From Lithobates sylvaticus (lineage: Eukaryota; Chordata; Amphibia; Anura; Ranidae): 64,000 nt of DNA. Positions 37,201-49,600 of the stretch are shown here, one piece after another. The stretch lies in contig CM053029.1 of assembly GCA_028564925.1 (NCBI GenBank), positions 432,647,893 to 432,711,892 on the forward strand. Reading direction: 5' to 3'. Within the stretch, counting starts at the first letter, position 1; each line of letters opens with the position of its first letter. The position numbers and the translations under genes were made by a program. The notes beneath the pieces are model-generated. The model was not told the origin of the DNA and searched no databases. It worked only from the letters and a program-made list of their open reading frames with translations.

Positions 37201-40200
37201 TCTCAGGAGATTATTCTCCCAACCTTCTGTTCCAACCCTACGGGTAAGAAGGAGGGGCAGTTTCACAACCTAGACGTGAGACGTACTTTAGTACAGTACT
37301 TGGAGGCGACAGGAGTTTTCAGGTCTTCAGATTCGCTATTCATCTCTTTTTCGGGAAGCAGGAAGGGCAAACAAGCATCTAAGTCTTCTTTGGCTAGGTG
37401 GCTTAGGACAGCCATTTCTGTAGCCTACTCGCAGATGGGTCTACCTCCCCCAAAGGGGATTAAGGCTCATTCAACTAGGGCACAGGCCACTACATGGGCA
37501 GAAAGAGCTGGTGCCTCTCCAGACCAGATCTGTAAGGCGGCTACGTGGTCAAGTTTGTCAACCTTCGTCCGTCATTACAGGCTGGACCTCCTGTCAGCAG
37601 GAGATCAGGCTTTTGGCAGAAAAGTTCTGCAGGCTGTTGTCCCTCCCTAAGGGGGTAAGTCTCTATTATCCTCTCAGGTGCTGTCCTGAAAGACGATTAG
37701 GGAAAATTCAAGTTAGACTTACCGGTAACTTGTTTTCCAAGAGTCTTTCAGGACAGCAGCATCCCGCCCTAATGTATTTTTACATATATATATACTGTGA
37801 CTAACCATATCTCGATTATGTGTTCCAGTTTGGGGCCGGAGGTTCTCTACTACTACTGACTACTGGTGGGAAGGAGCCTCCTTTTAAAGTTTGGTGGAAG
37901 AGGTGTTTCCTGTTTGCAAGGGGAGGAGCCACTCTCTCAGGTGCTGTCCTGAAAGACTCTTGGAAAACAAGTTACCGGTAAGTCTAACTTGAATTTTTAT
38001 TTATAGTGCAAAACTGAAAAAAAAAAAAAAAATGTAATTTGCAAAGAACTTAATCTTTTACTTTTTCTTGTACCAGGAAAATAGATTTGGTGTCTTTTTT
38101 TTATCATTAGATCATTAGAATAAAAATGTATACTATTTAAAAAAAAAAAAAAGTGTAAAATCTGGTGCAGCTCTGCATTGAAACCAGCTTCCAGGTTTTA
38201 TTGTCCAAGCTTAACTACTTGCCTACTGGGCACCTTTGCCCCCTTCCTGCCCAGGCCAATTTTCAGCTTTCATTTTTTGAGACAGAGCTTTCTTTTGGTG
38301 GTATTTGATCACCAAACATTTTTTTTTTCTTTTAATTTCTGTTATAAAATTTTGTAAATAAGTTGTTTTTCTCCTTCACTGACGTGTGCTGATAAGACGG
38401 CACAGATGAGGTGGCACTGACTGGCATCACTAATGGGCACTAACTGGCATCACTCCTGGGCACTGAAATACCGCTGATCATCTCTCCTCTCTTCACACAC
38501 TGTTAGTGTGAGGAAAGAAATGCCAATAACCGGCATTTCCTTGTTTACACGTGATCAGCTGCGATTGGACACAGCTGATCACATGGGTAAAGCGCCTCGC
38601 CATCGGCTCTTTACCAAGATCAGTGATATGCCACGTCCCAGGAACAGAGCACACCACTGATCGCCATGCTGTGGGTGCGCAAGCGACGAGAGTGGGATGA
38701 TGGCATATGTACAATAGAGCCGTCGCCTGTCCGTCATTTGTCAATACGGCGGGCAGGAGGTGGTTAAAGTGGTTGTAAAGGCCTTAAGGTTTTTTACATT
38801 CTGTGCATGAAGGTAAAAAACCTTCTGTGTGCAGCAGCCCCCCCAATACTCACCTAAGCCCGATCTTCATCCAGCACTGTGCACAGGAGCCTCGGCTCTC
38901 CTGGGTCTCTCCCTCCTCATTGGCTGAGACAACAGCAGGAGCCAGCTCCCACTATTGTCAACTACAGCCAGTAAGCCAAAGAGTGAATAGACACACAGAG
39001 CAGCGGTTTAGGAGCAAACCTTCTCGGGTGTCCCTGTAGCAAGCTGCTTGCTTTGGGGGCACTTGTCACGAGGGGAGGCCAGAAGCCCCGGCAGGGAACC
39101 TGAGAAGAGGCGGACTGTAAGTATGGCATGTTTTTTTTAAAATATAAAAACTGCCTTTTAATATCACTTTAATTGAACAAACTGAAGTTTGAAGCTGATT
39201 ACCATACACAGCTGCGCCAGATTCTGAGTGCTCTAGTTTTAGTAAATCTCCACTTATGTGTTTATTAATAAGTAATGACAAAAGTATTGCCAAATAAACA
39301 GGTCCTTTGTTCTGGTCCATAATGAGTATAAAAAATGTGAGAACTGAAGTGATTAAAAGAGACAAGTATATCTTTTGTAAAAAATGGCCTTTAGGAAATG
39401 ACCTCAGTCCCTCAATGCAGTCCACCTGGAGAAATACTTACCTTCATTTTAAATCCAGTGTTCTTTAATGTGTGGCCCTACCTGGTCCCATTCACTCATT
39501 GTGGCCTCTAGTGGACTGCAAAGTATGGCTCTTTACAAAAATGAGTGGAGCCAGAGCACACATGCACAGGAGGAAAAAGACCCAGTGGGGATGCTTTCTG
39601 AAACGAGGCTCTGTAACTGGGCAGGACCACACAACGAAGATTACTGTATCGAGGACATAAGTATTTCTTCAGGTGGACTACATTGCCTGAGAAGAGTGCA
39701 TGCCTTAAAGTAGTTGTAAACATTAAAAATTAAGCAAAGCATGTCCTTCTGTAATGTGTACTTCGATTCAAAGCACTGAGTGTGATTTCTGTCTGCAGAC
39801 AAAAAGTTGTATTCCTTCTAAGTTATGTAATTCTAACAGTAACAGTGGTATCAAAGTGACTTTGCCAAAACATTTAAAGTGATATTGAAGTCTCCTTTTT
39901 TTTTTTTTTTCTTTCTTTTTAATAACAAACATGTCATACTCATCTGCTCTGTGCAGTGGTTTTGCACAGAGCAGCCCTGATCCTCCTCTTCTCGGACCCC
40001 TCACCAGTGATCCGGGCCCCTTTCTCCTGCCGATTGCCCCCAGGGCAAACAGCTTCCAATGGGGGCACCCACGCAGGCTCGTTCCCAAGTTACCGCTCAG
40101 TGGCTGAGATTGACAGCAGTGGGAGCCAATGGCCAGTGAGGAGGGAAGAGTCCCCAGAGAGCCGACACACTTGTGCACATCGCTGGAGTGAGATGGGACT

Positions 40201-43200
40201 CAGGTAAGTATTGTGGGGGCTGGGGTGGGATGCTGCACACACTAGGCTTTTTTACCTTTATGCACAGAATGCATGAAGGTAAAGATCTCGAACCTTTAGA
40301 ACCACTTTAACAATTTATGTATACTGTTATGTGACTTGTTCTGAAATAGAGTTTTTTTCTTTTTTTTTTATCTAACTATACAATTTTGTTACAGAATTTT
40401 GATTGTTGACTGGGACATTCACCATGGACAAGGGATCCAGTACATCTTTGAAGATGATCCAAGGTGCATGCTAAGTATTGTAATCCTATCTTCTACTATC
40501 ACATACAATGTGTTAATTGTCTCATCACAGAACTATAAATAGAAGGGCTGATCACACTTATGAGCAACAGGCATTTAGCTTTATAAATAATGCATTCCAA
40601 AGGTAAAACCCTATTTTGGAGTAAAACTCATAAAATACTACTCTTTCAACTTCTTTGCTCCCTAGTTAGGTGGTCCTAAATGCTGCTGTGAATGGTGCTC
40701 ACGTTGTAACTTATACTCTGCAGCATCCTCCTATGAGCCCCTAGCTACTGTGATGATGCACCTCCAGGGGGTGTGTTCATGACAGGCTAGGGTTCACAGG
40801 AAGTGGGTTGAATGACACTGGGCATCATTTAATTTTGAAAAGGCCTGGGACTTAAGGACAGATGGACCAGCACTGTGTAAAAAGTGAATATTGCAATGAA
40901 AGCCGCATTATTATTTTTTTGTGTCAGGAGGTTTAAGGCAATTGAAAAAAAAAAAATTCAAAACATAGAATTGGGGGGGTGAATATAATCAACCAAATAA
41001 CATAGGCTCTCCTGTAAGTCCAGCTTATCCATCAGTAGCAAGGTAATTGCAGTAGGAATGAGAAAAAAAAAAAAGGGGGGGGGGCAGTAGAACCAAGTCT
41101 TACACTTCTGTCCCTCTTCCTCTTTTTGCTTCATAGTTGCAGTGAGCTCCTTCATCAGGTAGATCTCTTTGAATACATAGAACCATTGACCCAGCGAGGG
41201 GGTCTCAGTACGCTTTCACCTCTGAACTATACAGATCATAGCCGCATTTATTACATACTACCAATAGCTACCCTTTTTTGGCTTTGGCTTTTGGGAGTTT
41301 TGTACAGTTAATTTGGATAATATATACTAAAAAATAAGTAATAATAAAAAAAGTTTTTTTTAAAGAGAGTATTTTAAAAATGAGTCCATTTGTGATGGGA
41401 TTTAGTCATGATGGATAGATAAGTAATGAAGAATTTGTGAAAAGAAGGGGAGAAAGTGCTAAAAACAAATATAGTTTCATCTAAGGATAAAGAATAACCG
41501 AGCAATAGGAAAAATTATTTTCGTATGGCATTACTACTTGACTATAATTTACAGCATAAAACTGTTGGTAAAATATGGAAAAAACATTGACCAACATTAT
41601 AGAAAGACAAACACAAGTTTTTTTTTCTATGAAATTAAGTTTCATGTATAAAAAAAACCTGACTGAGTAATAAATTACATAGTTACATAAATAGTTGCAT
41701 AGTAGGTGAGGTTGAAAAAAGACACAAGTCCATCAAGTCCAACCTATGTGTGTGATTATATGTCAGTGTTACCTTTGTATATCCCTGTATGTTGTGGTCG
41801 TTCAGGTGCTTATCTAATAGTTTTTTTTAAACTATCGATGCCCTCTGCTGAGACCACTGCCTGTGGAAGGGAATTCCACATCCTTGCCGCTCTTACAGTA
41901 AAGAACCCTCTACGTAGTTTAAGGTTAAACCTATTTTCTTCTAATTTTAATGAGTGGCCCGTGTCTTATTAAACTCCCTTCTGCAAAAACGTTTTTTTTC
42001 TTTTGTACCAGTACGGTATTTGTAAATTTAAATCATATCCCCTCTAAAGCCCCATACACACGGTCGGACAATCCGCGGACCAGGTCGGTCGGATCCTGTC
42101 CGTCGTACTTTGTCCGATGTTGGTGTTGCGTACACACGGTCGGACTACGTTGTCGGAATATCCGGTCTGGAAGAACGTCGTGACGTAAGTCGTCGTCCAC
42201 GAGATTAGAAAAGGGAAGTTCAGCACCACGTCAGGCACCCGTTGGGCTCCTTCTGCTGATCCCGTGTTTATCGAGATTTAGTCGAAGTTTGGTGACTTAA
42301 GATTCGCGCTTCTCAGTTTTTCTGACTCAGATCGTTACTGCTCTTCAGTTTGTGCTTGTCGTGCGTATCTGTTTATTAGTGCGTGTAGTCAGTTCGCATT
42401 TGTTGGTCATTGCGGCCTATATCTTGATATAGGACGCTTTGATTTGCACTGCTTATTGTCTGCTCGTTTCTGGTATTCATTTCGTTCTTTCAGGCCTTGC
42501 TGTTTATCGGTGCTTTCTGTTTGTCCGCTCTGACCAGCCGACCTTTTGTGACCTTGTGAGCGATGTTTCCCGTGCGTACTCGTCGCCGAGTTCGTGCTGT
42601 ACGCGGAATTGGTGTCGGGCTTCTAGCTTTGAGCCAAGACCCGTCCATGAACAGAGTGACGAGGAGTATGTGGACCAAGAATTGGTTGCTTCAGCGTGAC
42701 CAATTCTCGCACATGCCTTTGCTTCGTGAGATCCAGGAGAATAATCCTGATGATTTCAGGAACTTTCTCAGGATGACGGACCCCGATTTTCACCGTCTTT
42801 TGGCTTTGCTGACCCCCTTTATCAGCCGGCAGGATACCTGCATGAGACAAGCCATTACTCCGGAGCAGAGGCTTGTTGCCACGTTGAGGTACTTGGCGAC
42901 AGGGAGAAGTCTTCAGGATTTGAAGTTCTCTTCAGGTATCTCTCCCCAGGCCCTGGGACTCATTATTCCAGAGACCTGTTCTGCCATCATCGAGGTCCTG
43001 CAGGAGGACTATATTAAGGTAACATTTCTCCTTTACTATTCCCTTCTATGTATGTTCTTTTTGCTAATGTCTTCTATTTTTGACCTCCTTCCCTAATTAC
43101 CATGATTGCAATATGCTCTAATATGCTGTGCCCCTTTTCTCCTTCATGCATTTTTCCCTTCACTTACCTCACCAGCATGCTCTTCTGCCCCAATAGACAC

Positions 43201-43594
43201 CTATGGCCTAGTCACCTAAGCAATGTATTTTGTCTGCTGCATAGTATTTTTTGCCCCCAAACACCCCCTAAAATATGCACAAATGTTTGCTGTGTGGTTT
43301 ACTTCATGTAGAGCCCCTTTTTTTTATTGTTTTTGGTGGGGGGGGGGGCAAACTCATTAGGAACCCCCTCCCCCAACTGCTCTGTCAGATGGTACCAATC
43401 CTCTATCTGCTGGCTTTCCCAAGGTCAATACACACTATATACCTACCTCTTTTTAGTGGGCATCTTTAGGGATGAATTCTGCAAAGCATGTAGTGCAAGG
43501 GGCTGCCTCCATACTTTCCATTTCCTATTTTTTTTGTGTTCTTTCCCTCCTATTAGCTTGCTTGGTAATTTCAGAATGTCACAATGTGCTTTCC

Positions 43595-43625
<31 letters not shown>

Positions 43626-46600
43626 GGGGTTGAAATGTTAGTTTAGCTTTCCTGGGGGCTGCCAATAGTGTTAAGTACAGAGGGTCTGGCCAAACTAGCA
43701 CACATTATTGAGCCATTTGCCAATCAATGAAGTGCCGAGGGTTACCTGTCCAACACCCCCCCCCCCCCCCAAAACCCTAGTTATTGTCAAAGGCCCATCA
43801 GAAGTGGGGGGATTGATGGGGGGTGAGTAATCTGTGAAGGGGAGCCTCTACTTTTCTGTGCAAATACTTTCCAGCCTCCAATTTTATACAATGCTCTTGT
43901 TCCAAGATGTTGATTGTCTAATCTGCTTGCAATGTTTATGTGCAAAGTGACTAATTTTTTTTTCTTGTTTCACTCCACAGTTCCCTTCATCGCCACAGGA
44001 ATGGCAGACTGTGGCCTCCCACTTTGCCAGCCATTGGGACTTTCCTAACTGCGGAGGGGCAATTGATGGGAAACACGTCCGCATCGTCCCACCGCCCAAC
44101 TCGGGGTCCCACTATTATAATTATAAAGGGTTTAATAGTGTAGTGATGTTGGCGGTGGTGTTGGCAACATATGAATTTATGTATGTGGACATGGGGATGA
44201 ACGGCCGGATCTCGGATGGTGGTGCCATTACGCACACGGAGTTCTACTGGCGTCTCCAAAGTGGCAGTCTGTGCTTGCCACCTCCAGAGGAGAATGCTGA
44301 AGGACTCCCCTTCGTCTTTGTCGCAGATGAAGCGTTTGCGTTGACTCCCCATGTGATGAGGCCGTTCCCGATGAGGACCCTCACCCCAGAACAGAGGGTC
44401 TTCAACTACAGGCTGTCCAGAGCCAGAAGAGTGGTGGAGAACACTTTTGGCATCCTGGCCAGCCGCTTCCGCCTGTTCTTGGCGGCAATTAACTTGGCAG
44501 AATACAAACTGAACCACATAGTTCTTGCGTGTTGCATATTGCACAACTTCCTCAAAAGACATAACAGGAACTATGTGGTGCCCGTTGGCCCAGATGTGGA
44601 GGGCCCTCCAAATGCGGACCTCACAGCCCTTCAAGTGGCACGTCCAGGCTTGCCCCCTCTAAATGCCCGCGCGGTCCGCGAGCAATATATGGAGTACTTT
44701 GTGGGTAGGGGGGCCATTGCTCTGCCTGACGATGTGTGAGAGGCATTTTTTAATAAATCTGATATTTCAACCAACCTATGATTTCTTGTCATTTCATTAT
44801 TCTTTTTTGCTTATTTTACCTTGAAATTTTTTCACTTTGCCTTCGACAGTGGGAATGCACTTTCTGGGCAAAAGGAGGTAACAGTCTCTTCTTCCCAAAA
44901 AGATTAGTCTCATGTTGTGTGTTTGATACCTAATCTTTGGTCTAGATAAGGTTTGTACTGCCTAACTGACACCCAAAATACTCCTTTTCATCACCAGGTC
45001 AGACATGTGTGTATTCTCAAAAATGCTGTGCTCCGTGTTTTCGTACAAAGCACTGTGGGTGTCATTTACATAAGTCAAATCCACTATGCTCTACAAGTGC
45101 AGTGAAAAAGTGCCCTGGAAAAGAAACTTGCAGTGCAAAGTGGACTTGCCTTTAGTAAATAACACCAATTGGCCACCATATCCTTTCCATTTGACATACA
45201 TAATGCATTGTGTTTTTGAAATAAGGAAGCCACACATTTAGAAAAATAAAAAAGTTTACTTTGAAAACATTCACAAGTGCGTTTACAATCTTCACGCCCA
45301 AACTGACAACATCTTGGTTATTTACAGCATTGTTTAGAAACATTCCGCAATTGGTAAAACCAGGCATGGAGCAAAACAGAACCTAGGAACTTGGAAAGTT
45401 CAACTTTGTAAAGTGAAGACAAGATCAGACATGACTATATGTTCAAAGTGTGTTTGATCTTGCCTTCATCACATGGGGGGGTCACCCCTGGAAAGTGGAA
45501 ATTTAGAACATGCACACAATTTGGGTCTGAAAATGGTCATTAGATGGTAAAACACATGCCTAGAAGCTTCAAAAGTGCCATTTTCCATCATGGGGATGAA
45601 TGGACGTTTTTTGGGGGTGCAACCCCTTCACCACAACCACTTTCGTAGTTCGTAAAGTGGTTGCACCCCCAAAAAAACGAGGGCATTCATCCACCATGAT
45701 GGGAGCTAGCACATGTGGACACAATGTGTGCATGTTCCAAATTTCACACAGTTCTTAAGTTACAAATGTGTGTTAATTACTTGGTGCGTTTTCATATTTT
45801 TCCTAAAACATCAATGATGTTCTTCAATTTTTGTTGAACATCATTGATGTTTTGCTTTATGTAATCGAGATCTCTATTGCAGACCATTATCTCCCCGATG
45901 AGTATGTGGGCACTCTCTGTGGTAAAGTGCGATTTTTCTTCCACAACATCCACGTCACCTAAAAACAACCACAAACAAAAAAAAATCGGGTGTGGGAAAT
46001 GAGGCAGCCATACATTGATTAGCTTACCAGTAGCTTAGCTGTGTTCTCCCACACTCACCTGTTGTGGTGACAATTTCTCCAAGTTCGATGATCTCTCCTT
46101 CCTCCTCCTCCTCCTCTGCTTCTGCTGTTTCACCTTTTTTGGGAGGTGTTGGTTTTGGGGTTTCCTCAGACGGGCCAAGTTTTCGCTCCCCTATGAGAAT
46201 GTACAAAAGGAAGATTTAGCAACACAATCTATTGAGGGCAGAAATAGGAAATGACAAACATTGCTTGAAAGTGACGGACACAATTTTTGTTTGGCCAGTT
46301 ACAAATGCCAACTACATGAATGTAGTCACTTTGTAAAGGTGCTAAACTGACTAGCTTTTTGGTAGAAGTTTGTGTGATGGAGACCCCCCTCTAGTATCCA
46401 CTGGAGCACATGTGTGGAAAAGCCTAATAAAAAGGTGGTTTGGGTGTCCCAGCACTAGTGCTCTAGAGTCCAGATGGGGAACCAGCTACTGGGTGACCTC
46501 TCCTTTACATTGAATAAATTGGCTTTACATTCTTGATGACATTTCTAGTGAGAACAAACTTCCTTTCCACCAATAAAACACCAAACATCGTATTATAAGT

Positions 46601-49600
46601 GGCCGATCTTTGCGTACGATCGAATGGACACACACACGACCATGACAGTGGCAGAAAGATCGAGGCTGAGTACGATCGAATGCACAGACGAACATGAAAG
46701 TGGCCATTTTGGAATGTACAACTTTGTAAAAATCAAACCACATGGAGCAGTATGCAAGCAAGAAATAAAACACAAAACACAACTACTTACTTTTTTGAAG
46801 AATTCGCTTGATCTTTCTGTACTGATCGGCCTCCCTCAGTTTCAGGTCTGACCAGCGTTTCCTCAGTTGCTCCTTGGATCGTTGTACCCCAAACTGATTG
46901 TACAGCCTTCTCACAACTTTAGACATGATCTTGGCCTTGCGGACATTGGGGTTGAGGTAAGGCCCATACTTCCCATCATAGTCGCTCCTCTTTAATATGT
47001 CCACCATCTCCAACATTTCTCCAAATGACATATTGGAGGCCTTGAATTTCAGGCTCCGGGATCGGGACGTTTCTGCCTCCGGACTTTCCTCGTCCTCCTC
47101 GTTGGTGGGATATTTGTGGCGCACCTGCTGTGTCCCCGCCATGTGCTCTCCCCACTGCGCCGTAAAGAGAAGGGGTGGGGAATAGACGAGAAAGATCGTC
47201 AGGGGCGGGCGGAGTTTGACGCATGCGCACTGTATATAAAAACGTCACACGCCTGTGTCGTAGCCACGATCTGGGAGACGAGGGGAGAGAAAACTCACGC
47301 ACGAGACGATCGCTACAAACGAAGGTACAATTGGACGTTGGTACATAACTAGCCTAGACTGATTCGAACTTGAGGCCTCTTTATGGAGAAGATTAGGAGA
47401 GTTTAGCCAGACATAATTTATAGTGTTTTGTGTGGTGTTGTGTCTTGCAGAGATTATGAAGGGATTCAACGACATGAGTTTTCTCCCCCTCTTCATTGCC
47501 AAATACAGGGAATTTCCCATTTTATGGCAGGGTAAACACCCCCATTATAGCAACAAACCAAAGAGGCACGCAGCCCTGGAGGAACTTGTGGAATTTGTCA
47601 AGCCAAGGTTCCCCACGGCAACTGTTGAAGCTATAAGAAAGAAAATTGGCAGCCTGAGGAGTGCGTATATCGGGGAGCGCAAGAAGGTTGTGAAGTCGGA
47701 AGAAACTGCAACTGCAGCAGATGAGGTCTATGTCCCCAAGCTCTGGTACTATCAGAGTCTACATTTTCTCAAAGACCAGACTGATGTCACGGAGCCACTC
47801 TCGACTCCTCCTTCCACGCTTCCTTGCGCGCAGGCCACCCCTGATGAGGCTTCCGAGGACCAACCTGGGCCTTCCAGTCTGGAAGAGGTGGAGGAGCCCA
47901 GCTTGTTCCAGGTATAGTAGTTTGGTTATAGTATATAAAGCAATCAGCGCAAACCAAAATTAACAAAAGACAAACAAAATTGCAAGCTGAACACAAAAAG
48001 GTAAATCACAAATCCTTAAGAATAATATGTAAAAAAAGAAAGTGCAGCGCAAAACATATAAAAAATGGAATATAAAAGTTCGTGCAGTCCTTTATATCCA
48101 TTGGAGCTTCAGTGTTATCCCCCCTTTTTAAATAAAACAAGATTTTTATACAGTCTGCACTGAGATTGCATCTTTTATTTTTTCTTGGGCATTAAACCTG
48201 CATAATCATCTCATGGTGGATCATCTTGGTTGGAGCCGCATCCTCAGGATAGTTCTGGTGTCCTGGTCATCACACACCTTTGGATTTTCTCCTGGTTGGA
48301 TCGTTATCGCACCATCATCCCACGAATGGGTCCATGCGTTTTTGATTATCACATTTGGTAAGAGTACCTTTTCCGTTTGGTGGAGGATTGTCACTGTGAA
48401 ACTTACTGAAAGTCTACAGTCACTGGGTGTTCTCATCCACATCACTCTACACATTGCTAATTGGATATGAACTTTTATATTCCATTTTTTATATGTTTTG
48501 CGCTGCACTTTCTTTTTTTACATAGTAGTTTGGTTACCATTTATGTGAATAATGAATGATGTTCACTTAATTCAGGATACCCAATTGCTTAGTTCCTAAC
48601 GTGTTTGACATATCAACTGACAGTAGTGTTGGAGACAGTTGGGGCCACAATCTAAACTGCAGGGCTGAGAATTGTATGGTTTTCTAATTGTAAACATTTT
48701 GCAACAGTCACAAGATGAGAATTGTGTGTGTTTGATGAACAAATAACTGAAACTATGTCCCTTTTTCATACACAGGAAGACCTCAGCCAGGAGGTGGCTG
48801 TGGAAGGTGGCAGTCAGGAGGAGGCAGGGGTTAGTGGCAGCCACCAGGTGGGTAGTGGCAGCCAAGAGGGGGCTAGGCCTCGGAGCCTGACTGACTCACA
48901 AATCCCTCTCCTCCGCCTTCCCTACAAAAGGGCGAGAAGGGGGGGTTATGCGGCAGAGTCAGCGCTCCGCATGATCAGAGAGGCTTCAGCCTCCCTACAT
49001 GCCACACCCGCCGACGAGGAGACCTTTGGCTCGGTGGTTGTCACAAAAATGATGGGTATGGAGGTGAGGCAACGCAACATGTGTGAGGGGCTCATCCTCC
49101 ATGTCCTAAATAAGGGTAGGGCTGGGGAGATGACCCCAGTCACACATGTTTGCCATAGCTACCATGCTCCGCCTCCTCCTCCTCCTCCTCCTCCTCCTCC
49201 TTCTGCCACCCCACCAGCACGACAGCCACAGCGTGCAAGGAAACGTGGAAGGAAGACCTGAGAGTGACGACCTGGAATCAGTCTGGTCTGAGAGAAGATG
49301 GAGCCTCTTGTAGTACCAGAGCCTGGGGACCTAGATGGCATCTGCTGCAGTTACGGATACTTTGGACTTCAGGACCAGATTGCACTCCCCTTAATATACG
49401 TACTCCTCAGGCCCCCAATTTTCTACGCTTGAAAAATGATGGTTGCCGTGGGGGGCCAAGGCTTTGCAAATTCCCCAAGTTTCACCATGGCTGCGTTCCT
49501 CTTTGGTTTGTTGCTGACACCTAAATAAAGGTCTTTTTGATTTGAAATAATCATTGACTATGTGTTTTACTTTTCTACAATGACAGATTATTTGTGAGTA

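Larger units (their letters stand above)
32577..37997 (+). mobile_element. DIRS-type tyrosine-recombinase retroelement, whole-looking
   Basis: This is a textbook DIRS layout. Inverted terminal repeats start CCCTAATCGTCTTTCAGGAC on the left and lie at about 37860-37993 on the right. The internal complementary region at about 37670-37765 joins the complements of both ends. Parts: gag-like frame 33403-34743, reverse transcriptase plus RNase H 34700-36640, and a tyrosine recombinase ending at 37650. No breaks are evident in the three frames, and the terminal repeats are nearly identical, so the insertion looks young. It lies in HDAC10 intron 5 in the same orientation as the gene. Confidence 0.95.

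Noticed and set aside
32577-37997. LTR retrotransposon
   Set aside because: No direct long terminal repeats; inverted ends, an internal complementary region and a tyrosine recombinase identify DIRS.
43987-44634. 215-codon minus-strand frame
   Set aside because: Antisense shadow of transposase exon 2; the + frame carries the DDE motifs.
42563-44739. Host HARBI1 gene
   Set aside because: Flanking terminal inverted repeats, a target duplication and two companion genes show it is a mobile element, not the domesticated host gene.
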